Counted from the first letter of the stretch, positions 8,358 through 16,415 are shown. The stretch: 34,102 bases of DNA from Nitrospira sp. (GCA_027020665.1 JALUVJ010000129.1:1-34102), one strand, 5' to 3'. The notes: a model not told the origin generated them from the letters alone. Program-made: numbers and translations.

Positions 8358-8960
8358 ATGACTTATTTCAATTTATTTCTGGCCGTCTCGATCATGATGA
8401 TGACGCTCATTCCGGAGGCTTCCGCAGAAGAAAAGAAGCTCGCGCCAGGATTGTACGCAATCTTTAATACTTCGCAGGGTAAAATCACGGTACAGCTTTT
8501 TGAAAAAGAATCACCCAAAACAGTGGCAAACTTTGTCGGTCTGGCGGAAGGGACAAAGGAATGGACGGATCCCAATTCCAAAGAAAAGGTCAAAAAACCC
8601 TTTTATAACGGCATCATTTTTCATCGTGTGATCCCGGGGTTTATGATTCAGGGCGGTGATCCGCTAGGTTCGGGCATTGGCGGACCCGGTTATCAGTTTG
8701 AGGATGAATTTGACTCGGACTTAAAGTTTGACCGGCCGGGCCGTTTGGCGATGGCAAACGCGGGACCGAATACAAACGGCAGCCAATTTTTTATCACGGA
8801 AGGTGCAACAACGCATCTGAATAATAAACACACGATCTTTGGCCAGGTTTATGACGGGCAGGACATTGTGCAAAAGATCGCCCGCGTGCCGCGTGACCGA
8901 CGGGATCGGCCGAATACACCCGTGGTCATTGAGACGCTTGAGATTGTGCGCATCAAATAA
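8358..8960 (+). CDS. Exported peptidyl-prolyl cis-trans isomerase, cyclophilin type
   Basis: Protein-folding enzyme that isomerises X-Pro bonds, probably in the periplasm. From ATG 8358 it has 200 residues: a signal peptide (NLFLAVSIMMMTLIPEASA, cleavage before EEKK) and one cyclophilin domain from about residue 32. Seen: ITVQLFEKESPKTVANFVGLA, FYNGIIFHRVIPGFMIQGGD with the catalytic Arg, GPNTNGSQFFIT and HTIFGQVYDGQDIV. The start is fixed by GGGAGGA at 8342-8348, 9 bp upstream; the open frame continues further upstream into the ogt region but that part is not plausible protein. It converges with glgC, with 33 bp between the stops. Confidence 0.94.
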   Translation: MTYFNLFLAVSIMMMTLIPEASAEEKKLAPGLYAIFNTSQGKITVQLFEKESPKTVANFVGLAEGTKEWTDPNSKEKVKKPFYNGIIFHRVIPGFMIQGGDPLGSGIGGPGYQFEDEFDSDLKFDRPGRLAMANAGPNTNGSQFFITEGATTHLNNKHTIFGQVYDGQDIVQKIARVPRDRRDRPNTPVVIETLEIVRIK

Positions 8961-8993
8961 TCAAGTCCGTTTGATAAGTAGTATGGGTACGGC

Positions 8994-10226
8994 TTAATTG
9001 GGGAATTGATAGCCCTTTGTGACAACCACAATCCCTCCTTCCGAAACGGTAAACCTAAGTTTATCCAAGTTACGATTCCACCCGATATTCGCGCCGGGTG
9101 GAATCGTAACCCGTTTATCTACGATACAGCGCCGTAAACGCGCACCGGCGCCCACACGCACACCGTCAAACAAGATCGATCCTTCAACCAGTGCATGGGC
9201 TTCGACTCGGACGTTATGGGAAAGGATGGAACGGATCACTCGCGCGCCAATGATGACATCCCCGCCGGCGAGTGAAGCATTTTCGACAAAACCCACTTCC
9301 CCTGTCTTTGAAGGGACCATTCGTGCCGAAGGAAATTGCCCGTGATACGTGCGAATCAACCAGTCTTTTTGGTAAAGGTTGATCGGGGGCATTGGTTTGA
9401 GCAAATCCATATTTGCCTGATAATAGGCATCAATTGTCCCCACATCACGCCAATAAGCATCTTGTGTCACGCGACCGGATTTTCCGCCGAAAGGGTAGGC
9501 CCCGACCGTAATATTCGAACCCATCATGCTGGGAAATATATTTTTCCCGAAATCGTGTGCGGATGAGCTGACGCCGTGATCTTTTTGCACCACATCCAGC
9601 AGTGTTTCGGTATTAAAAACATAAATCCCCATCGAAGCCAATGCGTGTTCAGGCTTGTCCGGTATGGTGGGCGGATGTGCTTCTTTCTCATGAAAGCGCC
9701 GAATGAGGCTGCCTTCGTCAACTTCGACGACACCAAAAGACTTCGCCTCTTCAAGCGGTACGGGCATGCAGGCCACGGTTACATCACGTTTTTTGTTGAT
9801 ATGATCTTTGAGCATTTCGGCATAATCCATCCGGTAAATGTGATCTCCCGCCAGAATCAAGACTTGTTTGGCTTCGCTTCGTTGAATGAGAAAGCGATTT
9901 TGATAGATGGCATCTGCGGTCCCCACATACCAATCCTCCCCGGTCTGTTTCTGTGCCGGAATGGCCGTAATAAATTCATCAATTTCGGGATTAAAAATCG
10001 ACCAGCCGTCCCGAAGGTGTTTATTGAGCGAATGCGACTTATATTGTGTCAGAATCATGATCTGACGCAGGCCGGAATGCAAACAGTTTGAAAGGGCGAA
10101 GTCGATGATGCGATAGATGCCGCCGAAAGGGACTGCCGGTTTCGCGCGTTCAGAGGTTAAAGGATGCAGGCGGGAACCGACGCCGCCTGCCAGAATGACC
10201 GTTAGGGTTTTGTCAGAAATTTCCAC
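8994..10226 (-). CDS. glgC: Glucose-1-phosphate adenylyltransferase (ADP-glucose pyrophosphorylase)
   Basis: Makes ADP-glucose from ATP and glucose 1-phosphate, the committed step of bacterial glycogen synthesis. The GTG at 10226 gives 410 residues and is preceded by AGGAGA at the right distance; the frame stays open 57 codons further upstream but without family similarity. Seen: VILAGGVGSRLHPLT near residue 10, ERAKPAVPFGGIYRIIDFALSN, the WYVGTADAIYQN segment, ILAGDHIYRMDY, and the left-handed beta-helix C-terminus. No other glycogen genes (glgA, glgB, glgP) are in the window. A palindromic repeat lies about 80 bp upstream of the start. Confidence 0.95.
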   Translation of the reverse strand: MEISDKTLTVILAGGVGSRLHPLTSERAKPAVPFGGIYRIIDFALSNCLHSGLRQIMILTQYKSHSLNKHLRDGWSIFNPEIDEFITAIPAQKQTGEDWYVGTADAIYQNRFLIQRSEAKQVLILAGDHIYRMDYAEMLKDHINKKRDVTVACMPVPLEEAKSFGVVEVDEGSLIRRFHEKEAHPPTIPDKPEHALASMGIYVFNTETLLDVVQKDHGVSSSAHDFGKNIFPSMMGSNITVGAYPFGGKSGRVTQDAYWRDVGTIDAYYQANMDLLKPMPPINLYQKDWLIRTYHGQFPSARMVPSKTGEVGFVENASLAGGDVIIGARVIRSILSHNVRVEAHALVEGSILFDGVRVGAGARLRRCIVDKRVTIPPGANIGWNRNLDKLRFTVSEGGIVVVTKGYQFPN

Positions 10227-10302
10227 AAACCTTCTCCTGAAACGTAAGGGTTTCGGATATTGAATAGGGAATATATTAGGGGATGCGGTGCGACAAAGAC
10301 AA

Positions 10303-10335
10303 GACCCCAAAATCAATCGCTGATTTTGGGAGACC
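10303..10335. repeat. Dispersed palindromic repeat, copy 1
   Basis: A perfect 10-bp inverted repeat, CCCAAAATCA (10306-10315) and TGATTTTGGG (10321-10330), with loop ATCGC. The 17-mer CCCCAAAATCAATCGCT (10305-10321) recurs exactly in reverse orientation at 21904-21920, inside another hairpin. Copy 1 lies between the glgC start and a doubtful small ORF; it may act as a weak terminator on the minus strand. Confidence 0.6.
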
Positions 10336-10350
10336 TTAAGGCCGTTCCGC

Positions 10351-10512
10351 TTACTTGCAGGCGGGTTCCGGTATCGCTTTGAAATGATGCGCAACACCGG
10401 GTGTAAAACGGATATTCATCATGTCGAATTCACACAGGGCAATGTGTCGGAGCCCGTAGCCTTCCTGACCTTTTTTGCCGCCATGACCGTGTTTGTGTCC
10501 ATCGGCTTTCAT
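10351..10512 (-). CDS. Doubtful small His-rich ORF
   Basis: From ATG 10512 the frame gives 53 residues starting MKADGHKHGHGGKKGQEGYG, with six His overall and a C-terminal PEPACK; a longer reading from 10560 gives 69. I recognise no family. No clear Shine-Dalgarno precedes either start, which argues against it. It lies in the 590-bp gap between glgC and the radical SAM-ArsM gene, divergent from the latter, and a hairpin follows its stop. A metal-binding small protein or a peptide substrate of the neighbour are ideas without direct support. Confidence 0.3.
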   Translation of the reverse strand: MKADGHKHGHGGKKGQEGYGLRHIALCEFDMMNIRFTPGVAHHFKAIPEPACK

Positions 10513-10670
10513 TGAGCTGTGAAAATCACATAGCCGTTTTTCCGCCTGCCAAACGCGCACCCTGTGTCATGATGCCGATACCTCCGGTTCTCCGAAGATT
10601 TCTCAGGATTCCAAGAGCGCAGTGGAACCTGTTTTGTAAAAAATGTGTCGTTCCCTGCTTTGATCGGATT

Positions 10671-10679
10671 TGCTATAAT
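10671..10679 (+). promoter_or_regulatory. Extended -10 promoter of the radical SAM-ArsM gene
   Basis: TGCTATAAT is a consensus extended -10 (TG at 10671-10672, TATAAT at 10674-10679). A weak -35, TTCCCT (10651-10656), is 17 bp upstream, which is tolerated by extended -10 promoters. Transcription would begin near 10686. Confidence 0.6.
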
Positions 10680-10685
10680 GCGGTC

Positions 10686-10816
10686 TTGATTTGGCCCAAA
10701 TTACGCAAATAATCGGTCTGCCGACTTAGAAATGTGGGATAGCCTGCAGTGAGGCCTTACGGTTTTCGGTATCTATTGGAACACTAAGATATATCATTAA
10801 TCACGGAGTAGATTAA
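10686..10816 (+). other. Long 5' leader of the radical SAM-ArsM gene
   Basis: About 130 bp separate the predicted transcription start from the ATG at 10817. The leader holds short inverted repeats (TCGG-TCTG-CCGA and GCCT-GCAGTG-AGGC) but no riboswitch or ArsR site that I recognise. The ribosome site is a weak GGAG within CACGGAGTAG. The adjoining stretch 10513-10670 shows no convincing gene. Confidence 0.35.
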
Positions 10817-13315
10817 ATGACGGATGTAATACAAAAAGACACCCGCTTTTTCGCCCCGGTTTATCGGGAGGTTTCGCGTGAAGGCCTTAGGCTTCTCATT
10901 GACCCGGAGACCCCGCATTGGATGACAACCGATGTGCGCGGTGCGCGCATCATGCGCCTGCTCGACGGTCAGCGCGATTTTTCAGAAATTGTCCGGCACT
11001 ATGCTCGTGCGGAAGATACGGATTGGAGTTTGGCATGGCTGCACTGCCACAGTTTTTTGCAAGACGCGCTGCGCAGAAATTTTATCTCCGAATCGCCCCG
11101 GCTTAAGGCACCCTATCCCGGCCGTGCCGAAACCCTGCGGCTTGATCATTTGACCGACTTATGGCTGCATGTGACGAATGCCTGCAACCTGGCCTGCGAA
11201 CATTGTCTGGTGGATTCTTCCCCAAGCGGCGAGGCGGGAGGGGATACCGATTTTTGGCGACGCACGATTGACCAGGGCCTGGCTTTGGGGGTGACCCGTT
11301 TTTTTATCACGGGAGGAGAGCCTTTTTTGCGCGAGGATATTTTTGAAATTATCGACCACATTTTGTCTCCGCCGCATGGGGAAAAAACCGAATTGATGAT
11401 TTTGACCAACGCCATGCTCTTCCGGGGCAAACACCTCAAACGCCTCACGACTTATGCGCCCGATGCCTTTCAACTTCAGATCAGTCTCGACGGACCTACA
11501 GCCGAAATCAACAACCCCATTCGGGGCAAGGGCAGCTTTGACGCAACCGTTCGCGGCATTAAAGAAGTGATCGGTCTCGGCTTTTCTCCCACCCTCACCA
11601 CGGTCGTCAATCGCGCGAATATTGCGCACTTGCCTGAGATGGTGAAACTGGGCGCTTCCCTGGGCATCAAAAATATTCACCTTTTGTTAAGCCATCATCG
11701 CGGGCGGGCCGCAGGCACTGAAAGTCTTAAATCGCCCTCTGCTTCGGCATTACTGCATGCCTTTAAAACCGTTAAACGCTTGAGCAATGAAGCAGGGATG
11801 ACTTTTGATAACGATGACGTGCTCTTGGGAAAATTGATGGGGCCTTCCGGTGTGAAAGGTGACCTTTCGAATGCGGGTTATGAATCACTTTGTGTTTATG
11901 CCGATGGGCAGGTTTATCCCTCCGCAGCCTTAGCCGGTATTCCGGCGCTTCGTATGGGGAATCCCGATGAAACCTCACTGGAAGCCATCTGGCGCAGTGC
12001 GGCCCTTGCGGAAGAAATGCGACAGTGCACGGTTCAAAAAAAGCGCAAGTGCAAAGATTGTTACCTGAAATATTTGTGCGGGGGCGGCGACATCGAACAC
12101 ACTTATCTTTACAGCGGTCAATTTATGGGGGAAGATCCTTTTTCAGAATTTTATGAACAGCGGATTTTGGACTTGCTCTTTGAATTGGCACAAAAAAAAT
12201 CACGGCAAACCACTGCTTCGGGTTATGATCGGCCCGTGATTTTCTCGGCAATGGGTGAAGGGGCTGTTGTTGAAGACATCGTGCCGGGCGCGCCTGCCGT
12301 CGGGGGATTTGAGGTTTCACTCTCCCGCTCGGCCTGTGTCTTGTCGGTTGATTTGGATCACTCCCGCCGTGTCGTGAGTGATTTTTACGGGGATGCCGCA
12401 GATGTGCCGCAACCCGCCTTGTGCTGTCCCGATGTTTATTCCGATCACGACAGTGAACACATTCCGCAAGAAGTCATGGATATTTCTTACGGCTGTGGCA
12501 GTCCCGTGGGTCTTGCCGATGTTTCGGAGGGAGAAACGATGGTGGACTTGGGCTCCGGCGGCGGCATCGATTGTTTTATTGCAGCCAAGAAAGTCGGGCC
12601 GTCGGGAAAAGTTGTAGGCATCGATATGACGGATCAAATGCTGCGTAAAGCCCGGCGTGCGAAAGAAAAGGTGATAAAAAATCTGGGTTTTGAGAATGTG
12701 ACGTTTAAAAAAGGGTATTTGGAAGATATCCCCCTGCCGGATCAGTTTGCGGATTTGATAACCTCAAATTGTGTCATCAATCTTTCCCCGGATAAAAAGC
12801 AGGTTTTTGTCGAAATCTGGCGCGTTTTGAAAGACTTCGGCCGTATTGTCGTTTCCGACACAATTTCAGAAAAGCCCGTGCCGGAAGGCATGCGTGCCAA
12901 TCCGCGGCTCTGGGGCGAGTGTGTTTCCGGGGCCCTCACCGAAACGGAATACATCGCAAAGATGGAGCAAGCGGGATTTTATGGGCTCTCTATCTTAAAA
13001 CGCAGCCTTTGGAAAGAAGTGGAGGGTTACCGTTTCTTTTCAGTCGTCATTCGAGGTTATAAATTTCAAAAAAAGGCGGCTTGCCGCTACATCGGGCAGG
13101 AGGCGACTTATTTAGGTCCAATGCAGGCCGTCATGGACGAAGAAGGCCACTTTTTTCCACGCGATCAAGCCGTTGCCGTCTGCACGGACACGGCGGAAAA
13201 ATTGAAAAAACCACCCTACCAATCCGATTTTGTCGTGACTCAGGGCGATCAGGCCGGGGTGCGCAGCCCGCAGGACACGGACAATCCCTGTTGTGAACCC
13301 GAAGCGTGCTGTTAA
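10817..13315 (+). CDS. Fusion protein: PqqD-like domain, radical SAM/SPASM enzyme and ArsM-like arsenite methyltransferase
   Basis: 832 residues. Residues ~15-90 resemble PqqD-like peptide-recognition domains (WMTTDVRGARIMRLLDG, then a DFSEIV helix). The radical SAM core has CNLACEHC (C123, C127, C130) and GGEP (166-169). A SPASM-like cysteine set follows (C359, C404, C412, C415, C421) that could hold auxiliary Fe-S clusters. From ~530 it is a class I methyltransferase of ArsM type: YGCG (C560), SAM loop VDLGSGGGID, SNCVINLSPDK (C652) and WGECVSGAL (C702). The CC pair at 536-537, C560, C652 and C702 match the four arsenite-binding Cys known in ArsM. The C-terminus ends PCCEPEACC. It has its own promoter and terminator, so is monocistronic. 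By family knowledge ArsM methylates As(III); the chemistry of the radical half is unknown. No arsR, arsB or arsC is nearby. Confidence 0.88.
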   Translation: MTDVIQKDTRFFAPVYREVSREGLRLLIDPETPHWMTTDVRGARIMRLLDGQRDFSEIVRHYARAEDTDWSLAWLHCHSFLQDALRRNFISESPRLKAPYPGRAETLRLDHLTDLWLHVTNACNLACEHCLVDSSPSGEAGGDTDFWRRTIDQGLALGVTRFFITGGEPFLREDIFEIIDHILSPPHGEKTELMILTNAMLFRGKHLKRLTTYAPDAFQLQISLDGPTAEINNPIRGKGSFDATVRGIKEVIGLGFSPTLTTVVNRANIAHLPEMVKLGASLGIKNIHLLLSHHRGRAAGTESLKSPSASALLHAFKTVKRLSNEAGMTFDNDDVLLGKLMGPSGVKGDLSNAGYESLCVYADGQVYPSAALAGIPALRMGNPDETSLEAIWRSAALAEEMRQCTVQKKRKCKDCYLKYLCGGGDIEHTYLYSGQFMGEDPFSEFYEQRILDLLFELAQKKSRQTTASGYDRPVIFSAMGEGAVVEDIVPGAPAVGGFEVSLSRSACVLSVDLDHSRRVVSDFYGDAADVPQPALCCPDVYSDHDSEHIPQEVMDISYGCGSPVGLADVSEGETMVDLGSGGGIDCFIAAKKVGPSGKVVGIDMTDQMLRKARRAKEKVIKNLGFENVTFKKGYLEDIPLPDQFADLITSNCVINLSPDKKQVFVEIWRVLKDFGRIVVSDTISEKPVPEGMRANPRLWGECVSGALTETEYIAKMEQAGFYGLSILKRSLWKEVEGYRFFSVVIRGYKFQKKAACRYIGQEATYLGPMQAVMDEEGHFFPRDQAVAVCTDTAEKLKKPPYQSDFVVTQGDQAGVRSPQDTDNPCCEPEACC

Positions 13316-13353
13316 GGCCCCTCCAATTCAAGGAAGCTCTGATTAAGTTCTGC

Positions 13354-13394
13354 AAAAAAGCCCGTCTCTGAAGGTTTCGGCGGCGGGTTTTTTT
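13354..13394 (+). terminator. Rho-independent terminator after the radical SAM-ArsM gene
   Basis: AAAAAAGCCCG (13354-13364) pairs with CGGGTTTTTTT (from 13384) across a loop that itself can pair weakly (CCG with CGG). The stem ends in a run of seven T, and lies 38 bp after the stop codon. This is a good intrinsic terminator and separates the gene from pilT. Confidence 0.8.
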
Positions 13395-13516
13395 ACTGCC
13401 TTCCGGTGGGTTTTATCCTGCTTGAATTCGTTTTTAAAGCTGTAAACGGGCCTTGCAGATCATCCGATTTCTGGTAAGCTTTTTCTTGATTGTCTTGATC
13501 CGGGAAGGATGATGTT

Positions 13517-14590
13517 ATGGCGCAAATCGACACCTTGTTTAAAACATTAAAGGAAAAAGGCGGCTCGGATTTGCACCTTTCCCCTGATAATCCGCCGCTC
13601 ATGCGGGCCGCAGGAGATTTGGTTCCGGTTTTGGAGCATGCGCTTGCGCGTGAGCAAATTAAAACCCTGCTCAAAGAGATCATGTCCGAGTCTCAGAATA
13701 AACAGTTTGAGAAAACGCGGGATCTGGATTTTGCCTATGAGGTGCCTGCCCTGGCCTCGCGCTTTCGGGCGAATATCTTCTATGGCCGCCTGGGCATCAG
13801 TGCCGTTTTTCGTCTGATTCCGACTACGATTTTAACGGTTGAGCAACTGGGACTTCCACCCGCCGTGCTGCGTTTTGCACAGCTCAAAAAAGGCCTGGTA
13901 TTAGTGACCGGCGGGACGGGCAGCGGGAAATCGACCACACTGGCCGCCTTGATCGATCACATCAATAAAACACAAAAGGAGCATGTTCTTACGGTCGAAG
14001 ACCCGATTGAGTTTGTTCATAAAAGTCAGAACAGTTTGATTAACCAGCGAGAGGTCGGACGGCATACGATTTCCTTTGCTTCCGCTTTGAAAGCGGCCTT
14101 ACGTGAAGATCCCGATATTATTTTGGTCGGAGAGATGCGTGATCTGGAAACGATTGAGCTTGCCATTACGGCTGCGGAAACCGGACACCTTGTTTTTGGC
14201 ACCTTACATACCAGCAGTGCCGCAAAGACGGTGGATCGCGTCATCAATGTTTTTCCCACAAATCAACAGGAGCAGATCCGTGCCATGCTTTCCGAATCCC
14301 TCAAGGGCGTTATTGCACAGCAACTCTTAAAAACCGTGGATGGGAAACGGGCGGCAGCCTTGGAAATTCTCTATGTTACTCACGCGGTGTCCAATTTGAT
14401 TCGGGAGGGTAAAACCTTCCAAATCCCCTCGATCATTCAAACCGGGAAAAAAGAGGGCATGCAGCTTATGGATCAGGCTTTACAGGATTTGCTCACCCAA
14501 AAACGGGTTACGGTTGAAGAAGCGTATAAGTTTGCGGTCAACAAAGCACTCTTCCCCCTTCCCACTCAAGGAGGGGTTTCGCATGAATGA
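13517..14590 (+). CDS. pilT: Type IV pilus retraction ATPase PilT
   Basis: Hexameric ATPase that depolymerises the pilus for twitching, DNA uptake or surface sensing; 357 residues, normal length. Seen: the N-terminal SDLHLSPDNPPLMRAAGDL domain, Walker A TGGTGSGKSTT near residue 133, Asp box VEDPIEFVH, Walker B region DPDIILVGEMRDLETIELA, His box GTLHTSSAAKTVDRVINVFP, and a C-terminal NLIREGKTFQIPSIIQTGKK matching the AIRNLIRE helix of PilT. PilU or a social-motility paralogue is possible. No other pilus gene is in the window. The stop overlaps the next gene by 8 bp. Confidence 0.93.
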   Translation: MAQIDTLFKTLKEKGGSDLHLSPDNPPLMRAAGDLVPVLEHALAREQIKTLLKEIMSESQNKQFEKTRDLDFAYEVPALASRFRANIFYGRLGISAVFRLIPTTILTVEQLGLPPAVLRFAQLKKGLVLVTGGTGSGKSTTLAALIDHINKTQKEHVLTVEDPIEFVHKSQNSLINQREVGRHTISFASALKAALREDPDIILVGEMRDLETIELAITAAETGHLVFGTLHTSSAAKTVDRVINVFPTNQQEQIRAMLSESLKGVIAQQLLKTVDGKRAAALEILYVTHAVSNLIREGKTFQIPSIIQTGKKEGMQLMDQALQDLLTQKRVTVEEAYKFAVNKALFPLPTQGGVSHE

Positions 14591-15035
14591 CCGGAAAATC
14601 GAAAAAAAGATTCGCAAGGTTTTTTTTCTGCTGTCGGACCACAGCAAAATTGACGGCCATGTGTTTTTGAGCCTCTATGAAGTCACCCACTCCGGACCCC
14701 AAAATCTGGGCGATTTGCTGAATGGGGAGGACGAGTTTATTCCGCTTAAAACGGAAAAAGGCATTGTATTGCTTAACCGGACCCACATTGTGCAAGCCAG
14801 AATCGACTCGGAAGGGGAATCGGACGACATTATGAAAATGGGCAGCGGTTATTCGATTTGCGCAAAGATGGGCGTCGGCGAATCGGTTGAAGGCGATATC
14901 TTTATCTCGCTGCAAGACGGTCGTTTCGGTCGTGTAAAAGACTATGCGAACCTCCCCTTCACCTTCCTTCGCTTGTTTCAACCGAAGCATGTGGTGTACC
15001 TTAACCAACATTATATCATTTCCATTCATGACTAA
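14583..15035 (+). CDS. Unknown cytoplasmic protein with two similar ~50-residue halves, coupled to pilT
   Basis: 150 residues from ATG 14583, preceded by AAGGAGGGG (14568-14576) inside the end of pilT. No signal peptide or membrane segment. Two halves show the same pattern: first IDGHVFLSLYE, later LLNGEDEFIPL and VLLNRTHIV; second VEGDIFISLQD, later DYANLPFTFLRL and VYLNQHYII. This looks like an internal duplication of a small beta-rich domain with a D/N-F-x-x-L core. I have seen such FIPL-type domains in uncharacterised proteins of other bacteria, but know no function. Translational coupling suggests a role with PilT or surface sensing; this is inference. Confidence 0.8.
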   Translation: MNDRKIEKKIRKVFFLLSDHSKIDGHVFLSLYEVTHSGPQNLGDLLNGEDEFIPLKTEKGIVLLNRTHIVQARIDSEGESDDIMKMGSGYSICAKMGVGESVEGDIFISLQDGRFGRVKDYANLPFTFLRLFQPKHVVYLNQHYIISIHD

Positions 15036-15135
15036 AGGCCGCTCTGGCTAAATCCGTCCGTTTCCCCCCGTATTCGTCAATGGCGTTCTTGTTGTTCAAA
15101 TCACATGTTTTAGCAGGCTGAGTGCATAAAATTCA

Positions 15136-15173
15136 GTCGGAAATATTGGTGGAGGAATAGATTTTATTCCGAC
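15136..15173. repeat. Inverted repeat GTCGGAA-N24-TTCCGAC upstream of the FmdE-family gene
   Basis: Perfect 7-bp arms at 15136-15142 and 15167-15173. Just downstream, TATGAT (15186-15191) may be a -10 element, so the repeat would cover the -35 region and could be an operator. The remainder of the 225-bp gap after the pilT-linked gene shows no ORF. Confidence 0.35.
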
Positions 15174-15260
15174 AAAGCCTTATGGTATGATCAGTTTCAA
15201 ATTTGTTTTCGGGGCGCCCGGATGAAGCACCTCACATCACTATTTTAGGAGGGATTATTT

Positions 15261-15854
15261 ATGAAAAAAGTATTTCAAGACGCGGTTGAATTTCACCGGC
15301 ATCTTTGCCTCGACATTGCCGTAGGCTATCGCGCCGCTGAAATTTTGGTTCGCGAAATGGGCGATGAGTTAAAAAACATGAAAGAGGTTGTCGCACTTGT
15401 GGGAAACCAAACCTGTGCCCTGGATGCCATTCAGGAGATTACCGGCTGCACCTTCGGCAAACGCAACCTTATTCTGACCGATGTGGGAAAACCCGTGTAT
15501 ATCCTGCAAAATACGAAGACCGGCAACAGCGTGCGCGCTTATTGCCATTATTGGGATACTTTTGACCACAGCGAATTTCGGGCACTGCGAAAGGCGGTGA
15601 AAAAAAACGAGGCGACAGCCGAACAAAAAGCAACTTTGGAACGACTCACAAAAGAGACGATCGACAAAATTTTGGCCGCCCCGGAATCAGAGCTGTTTCA
15701 GGTCTCCCGTCCCGTCTTGTCTGCCCCGAAGATATCGGGTAAATATCCGGCCGCCCCTTGTGAGGCCTGCGGAGAACATACGGATGAAGCCTTGTTGTCA
15801 GAAGGGGAAGACAAAAGACTCTGCAAGGAATGTTTGGCCCTGAAAGCTGCTTAA
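15261..15854 (+). CDS. FmdE-family protein with C-terminal zinc ribbon
   Basis: 197 residues, start fixed by AGGAGGG shortly upstream. The N-terminal domain follows the FmdE family (named from formylmethanofuran dehydrogenase subunit E): FHRHLCLDIAVGYRAAEIL and NQTCALDAIQEITGCTFGKRNL. The family usually has FHGHxCPG at the first motif; here Gly and the Pro-Gly pair are replaced (FHRHLCLD) while both His and the Cys16 remain. The C-terminus has a CxxC pair (CEAC) and a second CKEC, a likely zinc ribbon. Family members occur near molybdenum or tungsten enzymes, but none is visible here, so the function is unknown. The redoxin gene begins 15 bp downstream. Confidence 0.85.
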   Translation: MKKVFQDAVEFHRHLCLDIAVGYRAAEILVREMGDELKNMKEVVALVGNQTCALDAIQEITGCTFGKRNLILTDVGKPVYILQNTKTGNSVRAYCHYWDTFDHSEFRALRKAVKKNEATAEQKATLERLTKETIDKILAAPESELFQVSRPVLSAPKISGKYPAAPCEACGEHTDEALLSEGEDKRLCKECLALKAA

Positions 15855-15869
15855 AGCACAAGGTAGATT

Positions 15870-16415
15870 GTGAAGACCCGCCGTTTACGCATTGGGGAAA
15901 AAGGCCCTGATTTTAATCTGCCCGGTGTGGATGGGCAGAACCACACCCTAAGTGGTTTCAGCGATAAAAAAATCGTGGTTGTGATTTTTACCTGCAATCA
16001 TTGCCCTTATGCACAGGCCTACGAAGATCGTTTGATAAACATCCAACGCGATTTTTCAGACGAAGGCGTCGCCCTGATTGCAATTAATGCCAATGAAACC
16101 CGAAATTATCCCGAGGACGATTTTCCCAAGATGGTCCTGCGTGCAAAAGAAAAGGGTTTCAATTTTCCCTATCTGCGTGATGAGACGCAGGCCGTCGCCA
16201 ATGCCTACGGTGCGCACTATACGCCGGAGATTTTTTTGTTGGATCAGGAACGAAGACTGAGATACACGGGCCGGATCGACGATCACTGGCAGGATGCCGA
16301 AGGCGCGCGCATCCACGATTTGCGGGAGGCCATTTCAGCCTTGCTTTCCGGAGCAACAATTCCGTCCTCCGAAACCTGTGCAATCGGTTGTACCATTAAA
16401 TGGGCCGGAAGTTGA
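15870..16415 (+). CDS. Thioredoxin-fold redoxin (AhpC/TSA-like) with CNHCP active site
   Basis: 181 residues with a GTG start, AAGGT 5 to 6 bp upstream. Thioredoxin fold: GEKGPDFNLPGVDG at the N-terminus, VVIFTCNHCPYAQAYEDRL with the redox pair C42 and C45, then INANETRNYPEDDF, YLRDETQAVANAYGAHYTPEIFL with the cis-Pro, and RYTGRIDD. It ends with a Cys pair in CAIGCTIKW, a conserved ending of this subfamily. There is no signal peptide, so it likely acts in the cytoplasm, reducing peroxide or protein disulfides; the exact substrate is unknown. It lies between the FmdE-family gene and aroC on the same strand. Confidence 0.88.
   Translation: MKTRRLRIGEKGPDFNLPGVDGQNHTLSGFSDKKIVVVIFTCNHCPYAQAYEDRLINIQRDFSDEGVALIAINANETRNYPEDDFPKMVLRAKEKGFNFPYLRDETQAVANAYGAHYTPEIFLLDQERRLRYTGRIDDHWQDAEGARIHDLREAISALLSGATIPSSETCAIGCTIKWAGS

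Noticed and set aside
10512-10712. 66-residue plus-strand frame upstream of the radical SAM-ArsM gene
   Set aside because: Its 3' part covers the extended -10 promoter, has no ribosome site and no recognisable domain.
13330-13343. 14-bp AAGGAAGCTCTGAT also found at 30770-30783, with AAGTT following both
   Set aside because: A 14-bp match is expected about once by chance in a window this size; no inverted arms or flanking duplication seen.
14538-15029. 163-residue minus-strand frame opposite the pilT-linked gene
   Set aside because: The plus-strand gene has a strong Shine-Dalgarno, coupling with pilT and an internal duplication pattern; the antisense frame has none of these.
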